The notes under the pieces were generated by a model that worked only from the letters and a program-made list of their open reading frames with translations, ran no database searches and was not told where the DNA came from. Shown here piece by piece: positions 55,463 to 63,605 of a DNA stretch of 64,000 nucleotides. The translations under genes were made by a program, and so were the position numbers. Source of the DNA: Streptomyces sp. NBC_01232. GTDB lineage: Bacteria > Actinomycetota > Actinomycetes > Streptomycetales > Streptomycetaceae. The stretch is taken from contig NZ_CP108518.1 in NCBI RefSeq assembly GCF_035989885.1, positions 3,888,501-3,952,500 of the forward strand, given 5' to 3'. The stretch's first letter is position 1. Each line of letters starts with the position of its first letter.

Positions 55463-55801
55463 TCACCGGCCGCCGTTGTAGGGCCCGTACGGCCCGTCAC
55501 TGCTGCTGCCGCCGCGCCGGCCGCCACCGCCCGAGACCTGCTTGAGGGCAGGGCGCACGTCGACGAAGAACACGATGGTCGCGACGAGGCCGGCGATCTG
55601 CAGGAACAGCATTCCCAGGAAGAAGTCCACGGCCACGGTGACGCCGAGGATGACCAGCCAGAAGGTCTTGCTCTGCTTGCCGGCCGCCCGGTACGCGTCC
55701 TCCCGCGCCACCAGCGCGAACACGAAGGCCACAACGGCGAGCACCAGCATGGCGAGCCCGAGGAACGGGATCACCCCTCGATCGAACCCTTCCATCAACA
55801 T
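55463..55801 (-). CDS. DUF2516 small membrane protein
   Basis: A 112-residue protein with three hydrophobic helices (about 10-32, 46-66 and 64-82, the last two nearly continuous) and a Gly/Arg tail. It matches the actinobacterial DUF2516 family in layout. Function unknown. The ATG at 55801 is taken; 55795 is equally possible. It ends 18 nt from the convergent PP2C gene and follows the HBHA-like operon. Confidence 0.8.
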   Translation of the reverse strand: MLMEGFDRGVIPFLGLAMLVLAVVAFVFALVAREDAYRAAGKQSKTFWLVILGVTVAVDFFLGMLFLQIAGLVATIVFFVDVRPALKQVSGGGGRRGGSSSDGPYGPYNGGR

Positions 55802-55889
55802 CGCTTCGACCGCCTTCTCAGCTTCCGCTTCGCACTTTCGGTGCCACCCGACTCCACGCTACCGGCACGGGCCCTTTCATGAACCACAA

Positions 55890-55920
55890 CGGGCCGGGCA
55901 CCTGAAGGGTGCCCGGCCCG
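55890..55920 (-). terminator. Terminator after the HBHA-like gene
   Basis: CGGGCCGGGCACC (55890-55902) and GGTGCCCGGCCCG (55908-55920) form a perfect 13-bp hairpin. Confidence 0.88.
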
Positions 55921-55942
55921 CCGTCGCTCATGCGGTTGCGCT

Positions 55943-56497
55943 TCAGCTCGCGTCGTCCGCCGTGACCGCGACCTTCTTGGCCGTGCTCTTGCGCGCGGGG
56001 GACTTCTTCGCGACGGGCTTCTCGTCGGCGGCGGCCTCGGCCACCGGCTCCGACGCCGGCTCCGCCCCGGCCTGCGTCCCCGTCTCGGGCTCGACGGCCA
56101 CGGCGATGTCGACGATCTCCGCGGAGACCTCGCCGCGCCAGCTGCGCACGGCCTGCTCGCCGTGCACGGCGACCTTGTCGTACGTCTCCTTGGCGCGCAC
56201 CGCGTACTCGGCGGCCACGCCGACACCGCGCAGTGCCAGGTCCTGGGCGGTCTCCCCGAGCTTCTTCGGGTCGATCGCGCCGAGCACCTCGTTGAACTTG
56301 GCGGTGACCGCGTCCTGAACGGCCTTCGGGTCCGTGTTCTTCACGGCCTCGATGCGCGCGGGGGCCTCGGCGCGCAGCTGCTCGATCAGGTCGGGCACCT
56401 TCTTGGCCTGCTGCACGGCCAGGTCGGCGGTGCCTGCGGCAAAGTAGAGGGGAGTGGGGTCGGTGAGGGTCTTCTTCAGGTCATCGGCGATGGCCAT
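55943..56497 (-). CDS. Heparin-binding-haemagglutinin-like coiled-coil protein with Lys-rich tail
   Basis: A 184-residue protein. The N-terminal two thirds are amphipathic helix (LYFAAGTADLAVQQAKKVPDL...), and the tail has the KKxPARKSTAKK basic repeats of mycobacterial HBHA. No signal peptide is present. HBHA is an adhesin in mycobacteria; in Streptomyces a role in membrane or polar-growth scaffolding is more plausible but unproven. It is 23 nt after the XRE gene and surely co-transcribed with it. Confidence 0.82.
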   Translation of the reverse strand: MAIADDLKKTLTDPTPLYFAAGTADLAVQQAKKVPDLIEQLRAEAPARIEAVKNTDPKAVQDAVTAKFNEVLGAIDPKKLGETAQDLALRGVGVAAEYAVRAKETYDKVAVHGEQAVRSWRGEVSAEIVDIAVAVEPETGTQAGAEPASEPVAEAAADEKPVAKKSPARKSTAKKVAVTADDAS

Positions 56498-56520
56498 GTG
56501 CTGGTCCTCCCGGATCAACT

Positions 56521-56904
56521 TCAGTTCGTCTTCGACGGCATCTCGTCGGCGGGCGCATCGAGCGCGTTCTCCTTGCGGAACGACTCGTAGATCTGGAGCA
56601 GCACCTGCTTCTGCCGCTCGTTGATGGACGGGTCGGCGAGTATGACGGCCCGCGTCTCCACCTCGTCCGGGTCCCGTTCGTCCAGGATCCCGGCCTGCAC
56701 GTACAGCGTCTCCGCGGAGATCCGCAGCGCCTTGGCCAGCTGCTGCAGGATGTCCGCGCTCGGCTTGCGCAGCCCGCGCTCGATCTGGCTCAGGTACGGA
56801 TTCGACACCCCCGCCTGCTCGGCCAGCTGGCGCAGCGAGAGCTGGGCCTGCCGACGCTGCTCACGGAGGTACTCGCCGAGATTTCCGACGTTGAGCGATG
56901 CCAT
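56521..56904 (-). CDS. XRE-family transcriptional regulator
   Basis: A 127-residue regulator. The HTH is LREQRRQAQLSLRQLAEQAGVSNPYLSQIERG (about 12-43). A short C-terminal helical region follows (ADPSINERQKQVLLQIYESFRKE). This type is conserved in streptomycetes beside the HBHA-like gene. The ATG at 56904 with CAGGATC upstream is preferred to 56964. A perfect palindrome 30 bp before the start is a likely self-operator. Confidence 0.9.
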   Translation of the reverse strand: MASLNVGNLGEYLREQRRQAQLSLRQLAEQAGVSNPYLSQIERGLRKPSADILQQLAKALRISAETLYVQAGILDERDPDEVETRAVILADPSINERQKQVLLQIYESFRKENALDAPADEMPSKTN

Positions 56905-56933
56905 GCTGAGATCCTGCCCGACTCTGCTAACTA

Positions 56934-56954
56934 TTGCAAGCGTGCTGCTTGCAA
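56934..56954. promoter_or_regulatory. Palindromic operator candidate of the XRE/HBHA operon
   Basis: TTGCAAGC-GTGCT-GCTTGCAA is a perfect 8-bp inverted repeat with a 5-nt centre, placed in the XRE promoter region between it and the methyltransferase stop. Confidence 0.65.
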
Positions 56955-56976
56955 CATCTCCCACCGGCGGGCCGGG

Positions 56977-57738
56977 TCAGGCGCGGCCGATCACCACCGT
57001 CGCGTACAGCTCCTGCGACGTGACCGCCCGGACCGTCAGACCCGCCGAGGCCAGGGCCGAGGCCGTCGACGGGGACTGGCGGGCGCTCGTCTCGATCAGC
57101 AGGTGCCCCCCCGGAGCCAGCCAGGGCAGGGCGCCCGCCGCCACCCGGCGGTGGACGTCCAGACCGTCGGCCCCGCCGTCCAGCGAGACCAGCGGCTCGT
57201 GCTCCCGCGCCTCCGACGGCATCAGGCCGATCTCCTCCGTCGGCACGTACGGGGCGTTGACCACCAGCACGTCCACCCGGCCGCGCAGCGACGACGGGAG
57301 CGCGGCGTACAGGTCGCCCTCCCACACCCGGCCGCCGTACGCGGCCACGTTGCGCCGCGCGTACACCAGCGCCGCCGGGTCGATGTCCGCCGCGTGCAGC
57401 TCCACGCCGCCCGTCAGCTGCGCGGCCACCGCCGCGCCCAGGGCCCCGACCCCGCAGCACAGGTCCAGCACCACCGGGCCGGGCGAGGCCAGCGCCACCG
57501 CCTCCTGCACCAGGAACTCGGTGCGCCGGCGCGGTACGAAGGCCCCCGCGCCGACCTCCATGCGCAGCCCGCAGAACTCCGCCCAGCCGACGACGTGTTC
57601 CAGCGGTTCGCCGCCCACCCGGCGGGCCAGCAGCTCCGCCAGGTGGTCCGCGCCGGTGGCGGCCCCGGTCAGGAGCTCGGCCTCCTCCTCCGCGAACACG
57701 CAGCCCGCCGCGCGCAGGGATTCCACAAGTGATGTCAC
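56977..57738 (-). CDS. PrmC/HemK-like N5-glutamine methyltransferase
   Basis: A 253-residue enzyme. It has the PrmC layout: a helical N-terminal domain (1-70), VPRRRTEFLVQEAV, SAM motif LDLCCGVGALGAAVA near 107, and VVNAPYVP in place of the usual NPPY near 173. Because NPPY is altered to NAPY, the substrate may not be release-factor glutamine; a paralogue role is likely. The GTG at 57738 (MTSLVESL) is chosen with AGGA upstream; the long frame into the next gene is not coding. Confidence 0.82.
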   Translation of the reverse strand: MTSLVESLRAAGCVFAEEEAELLTGAATGADHLAELLARRVGGEPLEHVVGWAEFCGLRMEVGAGAFVPRRRTEFLVQEAVALASPGPVVLDLCCGVGALGAAVAAQLTGGVELHAADIDPAALVYARRNVAAYGGRVWEGDLYAALPSSLRGRVDVLVVNAPYVPTEEIGLMPSEAREHEPLVSLDGGADGLDVHRRVAAGALPWLAPGGHLLIETSARQSPSTASALASAGLTVRAVTSQELYATVVIGRA

Positions 57739-57809
57739 AGAGTTCGGTCCTCGGTACTCGGTACTCGGTCTTCGGCCTGAGCCGATGGGTGCGCAGTCGT
57801 CCGGGACGG

Positions 57810-59054
57810 TCAGAAGACGTCCGGGCACCACGGGCGGCGCGCGGTACGGAACACCGCGTCGGCCAGCGCCACCGCGCCCGGCCGCTCCTCGCCCACCCGG
57901 CCCAGCGCCGCCAGCCGCGCCACCGAGGTGTCCCCCAGGTACAGGGAGCCCAGCGCGCCCGCGTCCAGCCGCAGGTCCGCCGCCTCCTCCGTCCGCGCGC
58001 AGGTGCCGGCACCCGCGTCCAGCCGGTAGCGGCCCGCCGCCGGCCCCGCCTCGTCCGTGACCTCCAGGACGAGCGCCCCGGGCACCTCGTAGGTCCGCGC
58101 GCCCAGCGCCCGTACGACGTCCAGCACCCGCACCCACAGGAAGTCCGCAGCGGAGACCACCCGCGCCGAACGCGGGTCGGGCAGCAGCTGCGGGACGAGG
58201 TCGTCGGGGGCCCGGTAGCCGGTGCGGACCTTCTGCACCCAGTCGATGGAACACAGGAACTGCCACAGCGCCCGCTCCGCCTGCGGGGTGACCGCCAGCA
58301 GGTCCACGACCTGCACGGTGTTCTGCGGCACCTTCGCGTCCGCCCAGTGGTCGTCGGCGGTGTAGACGGCGAGACCGGTCACTTCCCCCTCCGCCGTCCG
58401 GTACACGGCGTGGAACTTCCCCTTGTAGGGGCGGTAGGACCACTCCTCCAGACCGGTCGCCAGGCTCCACCAGCGCTCGTCCCGGTTCACGACCCCGGGT
58501 GTGACCGCCCGCAGCCGCTCGTGCAGCCCGGGCCCCACCCGACGCACGTCCTCGACGTCCACCAGCTCGATCCGCCCGCCGTCCACGGGCGCCGACAGCC
58601 TCCGGTCCAGCCCGGTGCGCGGTACGTCGATCTCCCACTCCACGAGCGAGGTGGCGGGCCCGAACCCGTACCGCCCGTAGATCGGGTACTCGGCGGCGAT
58701 CAGCGTCGCCAGCGCATCGCCGCGCGCCGCGGCCGCGGCGAACTCGGCGGCCATCATCCGCGTCAGCAGACCCTGGCGGCGATGGGTGGGCAGCACGCCC
58801 ACACTGGAGATCGCGGTGGCGGGGACGGCCGCCCCGCCCGGCACGGTCAGCTCCTGCGGGAACGAACGCAGCGCGGCCACGCACCGGCCGCTGTCGGGGT
58901 CGAACGCTCCCTGCATGCGGGAGAAGTCGCTGTACTTGGCCCTCTGGGCGATGTCGGAGTCGGTGACCCGGGCCACGGTGAGGAAGCCGGTGTGCACCGC
59001 GCGCACCCAATCGGGGAGTTCGGATTCGGCGATCGGCCGGACGTCAGCACTCAT
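57810..59054 (-). CDS. Eis-type GNAT acetyltransferase
   Basis: A 414-residue protein of the Eis family: a GNAT domain ([21 protein letters not shown], acetyl-CoA loop near 83-104), a second GNAT-like half and a C-terminal SCP2-like domain (about 300-410). Eis enzymes acetylate aminoglycosides or lysines at several positions. TAGCGT lies eight bases before the ATG. The gene is followed by the PrmC-like gene on the same strand. Confidence 0.88.
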   Translation of the reverse strand: MSADVRPIAESELPDWVRAVHTGFLTVARVTDSDIAQRAKYSDFSRMQGAFDPDSGRCVAALRSFPQELTVPGGAAVPATAISSVGVLPTHRRQGLLTRMMAAEFAAAAARGDALATLIAAEYPIYGRYGFGPATSLVEWEIDVPRTGLDRRLSAPVDGGRIELVDVEDVRRVGPGLHERLRAVTPGVVNRDERWWSLATGLEEWSYRPYKGKFHAVYRTAEGEVTGLAVYTADDHWADAKVPQNTVQVVDLLAVTPQAERALWQFLCSIDWVQKVRTGYRAPDDLVPQLLPDPRSARVVSAADFLWVRVLDVVRALGARTYEVPGALVLEVTDEAGPAAGRYRLDAGAGTCARTEEAADLRLDAGALGSLYLGDTSVARLAALGRVGEERPGAVALADAVFRTARRPWCPDVF

Positions 59055-59099
59055 AGCCGCCCACGCTAATCTCCCGACCGCCGCCGGTCGCCCGAATTT

Positions 59100-59675
59100 C
59101 TACGCCAGCAGGTCGTCCACCTGCGCCTCGCCCTCCCGGTACCGCCGGGTGATCTCCGCGCTGCAGTCGTCCACCGTGCGCTGGAGCTGCTGGCGGCGGC
59201 GCGAGACCTGCTGCTCGTAGCGCACCAGCCGCGCCATCCCGTCGTGCAGTTCGCCGTCCGTACGGGCGCCCAGGTCCGAGAGCTCCACGTCGGACAGCAT
59301 CTCGGCCGCCAGCAGCCGGTACTCCTCGCTGTGCGGGGTACCGAGCGTGACGTGCCGGGCCGAGGCGCTGCGGCTGGAGGGGGCGTCGGCGAGGATCACC
59401 GAGAGCCGGTCCACCACCGGCGTCTCGGGGTCCGTCCGCCGGGCCAGCTCCGCGCGCAGGATGTCGATGCGGCCCTGGAGCAGTCTGCGCACATAGCTCA
59501 GATCGGCCTCGTCGCGCTGCGCGTCGCGGCGCAGCGCGCGCAGTTCCGGCAGCCCGAGGGCAGTGGTCGGGGCCTGCGGCCCCTGCGTCTCGGCCGTGCG
59601 CTGCGCGGGCGGTCGGACCGCGGCAGCTGCGACGGAGGCGGGTGATGCAGGTACGGAGGTACCAGAAGTATTCAT
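59100..59675 (-). CDS. rsiG: Cyclic di-GMP-dependent anti-sigma factor RsiG (anti-WhiG)
   Basis: A 191-residue helical protein. It carries two exact copies of the c-di-GMP signature E(x3)S(x2)R(x3)Q(x3)D. The first is E56-S60-R63-Q67-D71 and the second E154-S158-R161-Q165-D169, one on each long helix. RsiG bound to two c-di-GMP holds the sporulation sigma factor WhiG inactive. A Thr/Ala/Pro-rich head precedes the coiled coil. whiG is not in the window. The start ATG at 59675 has GGGGAC about 14 nt upstream. Confidence 0.93.
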   Translation of the reverse strand: MNTSGTSVPASPASVAAAAVRPPAQRTAETQGPQAPTTALGLPELRALRRDAQRDEADLSYVRRLLQGRIDILRAELARRTDPETPVVDRLSVILADAPSSRSASARHVTLGTPHSEEYRLLAAEMLSDVELSDLGARTDGELHDGMARLVRYEQQVSRRRQQLQRTVDDCSAEITRRYREGEAQVDDLLA

Positions 59676-59811
59676 GCGTTCGGGTCCGTCCCCTCGACCG
59701 GTGCGGCGTACCCGCACCGCCTGCGTGCATCGTGCCACTCTCCGTGGTCCCCGTGCAGTCCCACTCCACCCGATCGGCCCCGGACGGGTGCAAGCCTGAT
59801 ACACAGGTGGT

Positions 59812-60237
59812 ATGCGAGCAGTGGTGCAGAGGGTCGACGGCGCGAGCGTCGTCGTGGACGGCGAGACCGTGGGCGAGATCGTCGGCGAGGGGCTGTGCGT
59901 GCTGGTGGGGGTGACCCACGACGACACCCCGGAGAAGGCGGCGGTGCTGGCGCGCAAGCTGTGGTCCGTACGGATCCTGGAGGGCGAGAAGTCCTGCAGC
60001 GACAACGGCGCCCCGCTGCTGGTCATCTCCCAGTTCACGCTCTACGGCGACGCCCGCAAGGGCCGCCGGCCCACCTGGAACGCGGCCGCTCCCGGCCCGG
60101 TGGCCGAACCGCTGGTCGACGAGATCGTGGCGCAGCTGCGCGCGCTCGGCGCGACGGTGGAGACGGGCCGGTTCGGCGCGGACATGAGGGTCTCGCTCAC
60201 CAATCACGGCCCGTTCACCATCGTCATCGACGTCTAG
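59812..60237 (+). CDS. dtd: D-aminoacyl-tRNA deacylase
   Basis: A 141-residue DTD. The substrate-binding motifs [12 protein letters not shown] near 78 and NHGPFTI near 131 (the NxGP-T type) are intact. It removes D-amino acids and Gly from mischarged tRNA. Normal length. It diverges from rsiG. Short GGGCTACG repeats follow its stop (about 60260-60285). Confidence 0.95.
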   Translation: MRAVVQRVDGASVVVDGETVGEIVGEGLCVLVGVTHDDTPEKAAVLARKLWSVRILEGEKSCSDNGAPLLVISQFTLYGDARKGRRPTWNAAAPGPVAEPLVDEIVAQLRALGATVETGRFGADMRVSLTNHGPFTIVIDV

Positions 60238-60271
60238 GACGTCCCGGCTACGGAGCTAACGGGCTACGGGG

Positions 60272-61240
60272 CTACGGGGCTACGACGATCTCCTGCGCGG
60301 CGGCCGTCTTCCCGGCCAGCAGCGGCGCGTCGACCGGCACGTTGCGCTTGACCAGGGCGAGCGCGATCGGGCCCAGCTCGTGGTGGCGGACGGCGGTGGT
60401 CACGAAGCCCAGCTGGCGGCCCTCCTCCCCGTCCGCGGCGAGCCGCAGCGGGGTGCCGTGCGCCGGGAGCAGCACCTCCGAGCCGTCCAGGTGCAGGAAG
60501 ACCAGACGGCGCGGGGGCTTCCCCAGGTTGTGGACGCGGGCCACCGTCTCCTGGCCGCGGTAGCAGCCCTTCTGCAGGTGCACGGCGGTGCCGATCCAGC
60601 CCAGCTCGTGCGGAATGGTGCGGTGGTCGGTCTCCAGGCCGAGCCGCGGCCGGTGCGCCTCGACGCGCAGTGCCTCGTACGCGAGGAGTCCGGCGGCGGG
60701 GCCGTGCCCGGCCGCGAAGGCCTCCAGTTCGGCGCGGGGCAGGAAGACGTCACGGCCGTGCGCGGTCTCCCGTACGACGTGCTCCTTGGCGACCTCGGCG
60801 ATGGAGCCGGCCGGCAGGTGCACGACCGCGAACTCCTCGGTGCGGTCCGTGACTTCGACGCGGTAGAAGAACTTCATGGACTCCAGGTAGGCGATCAGGT
60901 CGCCCTGGGTGCCCGGCTCCACGTGCGCCCACGTGGTCTCGCCGTCGTCCACGAGGTACAGCGCGTGCTCGATGTGGCCGTTCGCGGAAAGGATCAGCGC
61001 CTCGGTGGCCTGCCCGGCGGGCAGCTCGGTGAGGTGCTGGGTGAGCAGCAGGTGCAGCCAGCTCAGGCGCTCCGGCCCGGTGACGGTGACGACTCCGCGG
61101 TGCGAGAGGTCGACGAAGCCGCGCCCTTCCGCGAGGGCGCGCTGTTCGCCGTACAGCTCGCCGTAGTGGGCGGCGACGCCCTCGTCACGGCCTTCGGCCG
61201 GTACGGCGCCGGGGAGATGGAGCAAGGGGCTGCTGGTCAT
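60272..61240 (-). CDS. ygfZ: YgfZ/GcvT-like folate-binding protein
   Basis: A 322-residue protein of the YgfZ family. The signature KGCYRGQETVARV lies near residue 228, and VDLSHRGVVTVTGPERLSWLHLL near 43 opens the GcvT-like fold. It helps repair or assemble iron-sulfur clusters with tetrahydrofolate. TACGCT lies seven bases before the ATG. The nur gene ends 21 nt... upstream of its start in the same direction, so they may be read together. Confidence 0.92.
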   Translation of the reverse strand: MTSSPLLHLPGAVPAEGRDEGVAAHYGELYGEQRALAEGRGFVDLSHRGVVTVTGPERLSWLHLLLTQHLTELPAGQATEALILSANGHIEHALYLVDDGETTWAHVEPGTQGDLIAYLESMKFFYRVEVTDRTEEFAVVHLPAGSIAEVAKEHVVRETAHGRDVFLPRAELEAFAAGHGPAAGLLAYEALRVEAHRPRLGLETDHRTIPHELGWIGTAVHLQKGCYRGQETVARVHNLGKPPRRLVFLHLDGSEVLLPAHGTPLRLAADGEEGRQLGFVTTAVRHHELGPIALALVKRNVPVDAPLLAGKTAAAQEIVVAP

Positions 61241-61261
61241 GGGACCAAGCGTACGACCCTG

Positions 61262-61705
61262 CTAGGGGGTGTCGGCACGCTGCTTGGCGGCGCACTTGCG
61301 GCACAGACCGAAGATCGCGAAGTGCTTCATGTCGGTCTCGAAGCCGAAGGCGGTGCGGAGCTTCGCCGTGAACTCGGCGGCGACGTCCACGTCCGCCTCG
61401 ATGACCTCGGAGCAGTCCCGGCAGACCAGGTGGATGTGGTGGTGCCGGTCGGCGAGGTGGTAGGTGGGCGCCCCGTGCCCGAGGTGGGCGTGCGAGACCA
61501 GCTTCAGCTCCTCCAGGAGCTCCAGCGTGCGGTAGACGGTGGAGATGTTGACCCCGGAGGCGGTCTTGCGCACCTCGACGAGGATCTCGTCCGGGGTGGC
61601 GTGCTCCAGGGCGTCGACCGCTTCGAGCACGAGCTGGCGCTGCGGTGTCAGCCGGTATCCGCGCTGCCGCAGGTCGCTCTTCCAGTCAGAGCTTTCGGTG
61701 TCCAC
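61262..61705 (-). CDS. nur: Fur-family metalloregulator, nickel-responsive Nur type
   Basis: A 147-residue Fur-type repressor. The winged-helix part is DLRQRGYRLTPQRQLVLEAV...ISTVYRTLELLEEL. The metal region has HAHLGHG, HLADRHHHIHLVCRDC and a closing LCRKC. It is close to S. coelicolor Nur as I remember it, which represses nickel uptake and sodF when bound to nickel. Zur is the alternative, but the His arrangement favours Nur. The GTG at 61705 is preferred over 61717 because GGGGAG lies directly upstream. Confidence 0.85.
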   Translation of the reverse strand: MDTESSDWKSDLRQRGYRLTPQRQLVLEAVDALEHATPDEILVEVRKTASGVNISTVYRTLELLEELKLVSHAHLGHGAPTYHLADRHHHIHLVCRDCSEVIEADVDVAAEFTAKLRTAFGFETDMKHFAIFGLCRKCAAKQRADTP

Positions 61706-61737
61706 GCTGCTCCCCACCCGGCCAGTGTATGCGCGCG

Positions 61738-61769
61738 AAGGGGACCGCGGGCTGTCCCGCGGTCCCCTT
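61738..61769 (-). terminator. Terminator after the nitrobindin gene
   Basis: AAGGGGACCGCGGG (61738-61751) pairs perfectly with CCCGCGGTCCCCTT (61756-61769). Confidence 0.88.
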
Positions 61770-61805
61770 TCGCACAGCCTTGCGTACGTGCGTACGGCCT
61801 GTGGA

Positions 61806-62378
61806 TCAGCGGAAGAAGGCGATGCCGTCGTCCGGCATGTCCGGGAGGTTGCGCGCCATCTCGGCGACCTCCTCGGGCGTGACGACCTTCTTGAGCTGGG
61901 CCGACATGTACGGGCGCAGCTCGACGTCGGGCGTGGCCTTCTCGCCGACCCACATGAGGTCGCTCTTCACGTAGCCGTAGAGCCGCTTGCCGCCGCTGTA
62001 CGGGCCGGAGGCAGCGGTGCGGGCGACGGCGTCGGTGACCAGGTCGATCTGGGGCTTCTGGTCGGCGAGCTCGCCGTACCAGACCTCGACGACGCCCTGG
62101 TCGCGGACCATGACGATCTCGACCTTGCGGTCCTTGTCGATGCGCCAGTAACCCGACTCCGACTCCAGCGGGCGCACCTTGTTGCCCTCGGCGTCGAGGA
62201 CCCAGGTGTGGGAGGTGTACTCCAGGAAGTCCCGGCCGTCGTGGCTGAAGACGACCTCCTGGCCGAAGTTGCACTTCTCCTCACCGGGGAAGTCGAAGAC
62301 TCCCGCACCCTCCCAGTTGCCGAGGAGGAAGGCGAGCGGGACGAGGCCCGGGTTCAGGTCGGACGGGATCTGGATCAT
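61806..62378 (-). CDS. Nitrobindin-like haem-binding beta-barrel (FABP family)
   Basis: A 190-residue protein. The family motif GNWEGAGVFDFP (GxWxGxG) lies near residue 20, and YWRIDKDRKVEIVM and LYGYVKSDLMWV follow as barrel strands. Nitrobindins bind ferric haem and handle nitric oxide or peroxynitrite. It is soluble with no signal. The 33-residue membrane peptide gene lies 62 nt upstream on... the same strand order, possibly part of the same unit. Confidence 0.9.
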   Translation of the reverse strand: MIQIPSDLNPGLVPLAFLLGNWEGAGVFDFPGEEKCNFGQEVVFSHDGRDFLEYTSHTWVLDAEGNKVRPLESESGYWRIDKDRKVEIVMVRDQGVVEVWYGELADQKPQIDLVTDAVARTAASGPYSGGKRLYGYVKSDLMWVGEKATPDVELRPYMSAQLKKVVTPEEVAEMARNLPDMPDDGIAFFR

Positions 62379-62440
62379 GAATGGCTGCTCAGGCGATCTG
62401 TGGGAGGGGTTCCGGGGCGGTCAGTCGGCTGGGCCGAGGC

Positions 62441-62542
62441 TCAGCGCTGACCCTGGTACAGCTTCTTGACGGCCAGGCCGGTGAAGGCCATGACGCCGAC
62501 GCAGACCAGGACCAGCAGGGAGGTGAAGACTGCCTCAAGCAC
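62441..62542 (-). CDS. 33-residue membrane micro-protein
   Basis: A short gene missed by length filters. GAGGAG lies seven bases before a GTG at 62542. The product is VLEAVFTSLLVLVCVGVMAF followed by TGLAVKKLYQGQR: one membrane helix and a basic end. A longer frame to 62671 exists but lacks a ribosome site and runs through the neighbouring terminator. The function is unknown. It stops 62 nt before the nitrobindin start on the same strand. Confidence 0.7.
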   Translation of the reverse strand: MLEAVFTSLLVLVCVGVMAFTGLAVKKLYQGQR

Positions 62543-62648
62543 GGGGTGCTCCTCGGAATCGTTTCGGGGCTGTACGGGGCCGGTCCCCAAGCCTACTGGC
62601 CCGGGGACCGGCACACGCGGTGAGGTGGGCCGCACCCGTGCGCCCGCC

Positions 62649-62672
62649 GGTGCCCGGCCGGGGCCGGGCACC
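62649..62672 (-). terminator. Hairpin after the 304-residue membrane protein gene
   Basis: GGTGCCCGGCC (62649-62659) and GGCCGGGCACC (62662-62672) form a perfect 11-bp stem just past the stop at 62691. Confidence 0.8.
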
Positions 62673-62690
62673 GTGGCACGGCCCCGGCGG

Positions 62691-63605
62691 TCAGCTCAGG
62701 AGCTGGCCCTGCAGCAGCACGGTCTGGTGGAAGGGGACGGGGGCCACCTCGCCCTTGCGGGTCTGGACGACCATGCCCAGGATGTCACCCGCCTGGAGGC
62801 AGCCGATCTTGGTCTGCTCGTCGCCGAGGACGGGCGGGACCTCCTGGTACACGGTGACCTCGCGCTCGCCGATCACGCCCGACCCCGGGAATCCCATCGG
62901 GAGGCTGCTGGCCTGCGTGTTCTTGGCCTTGTTCCAGACGTCGTCCAGGTCCAGGGCCGAGACGCCGTCCAGCGGCGCGTTGAACGTGCAGCCCTTGAAG
63001 GCGTCCACGAAGCCCGACGCGTGGAAGCGCAGCAGGTACACGTGGGTACGCGTGCCGTCCGCCATGGTCCAGCCGCGCCCGGTGATCTGGCGCAGCCCGT
63101 CCCATTCGAGCTGCTGCTTCAGCTTCTCGCGGGCCTCGGGGGTGTACTCCTCCAGGAAGGCGTCGACCGACACCGCCCCGCCCTTGTCCGCCTTGAACGC
63201 GTCGTCGGTCTTCGCGCCCTCGGGCGCGGGCAGGAGCAGGCCGGAGAGCACCGCGTAGTGCGTCTCGTCCTTGTTGTCCGGGCCCTGGGGCACGGGGGCG
63301 CCCGCGGGCAGCGCGGGCCTGGAGAGCGCCGGGAACGTCCAGCGGCCGTCGCTCTCGGTGGACAGGCCGGGGATGTCGGTGCGCTCGGTCCGGGTGATCC
63401 CGTACGCGACGCCCGCGCCGACGACGGCGAAGACGGCGACGGCGGCGGTCCAGCGCAGTGCGGCGAACAGCCGGCGGCGGTCCTTGGGCAGGGCTTCCGG
63501 GGCCGCCCCGGGGCCGGGCGCCGGCGCGTCCTCGACCGCGGCCGCGGCCTCCGGACCCGCGGCCGCGGCCGCGGGGGTCGCGTCGATGGTGTTCTGCTCG
63601 CTCAC
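62691..63605 (-). CDS. Single-pass membrane protein, unknown function
   Basis: A 304-residue protein. An Ala/Pro/Glu-rich cytoplasmic head (about 1-45) and one helix (WTAAVAVFAVVGAGVAYGIT, about 52-71) are followed by an external domain of about 230 residues. Two Cys (about 213 and 266) could pair. No family is recognised. The GTG start overlaps the stop of the gene in front (GTGA), so the two are coupled and their products may interact. Confidence 0.78.
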   Translation of the reverse strand: MSEQNTIDATPAAAAAGPEAAAAVEDAPAPGPGAAPEALPKDRRRLFAALRWTAAVAVFAVVGAGVAYGITRTERTDIPGLSTESDGRWTFPALSRPALPAGAPVPQGPDNKDETHYAVLSGLLLPAPEGAKTDDAFKADKGGAVSVDAFLEEYTPEAREKLKQQLEWDGLRQITGRGWTMADGTRTHVYLLRFHASGFVDAFKGCTFNAPLDGVSALDLDDVWNKAKNTQASSLPMGFPGSGVIGEREVTVYQEVPPVLGDEQTKIGCLQAGDILGMVVQTRKGEVAPVPFHQTVLLQGQLLS

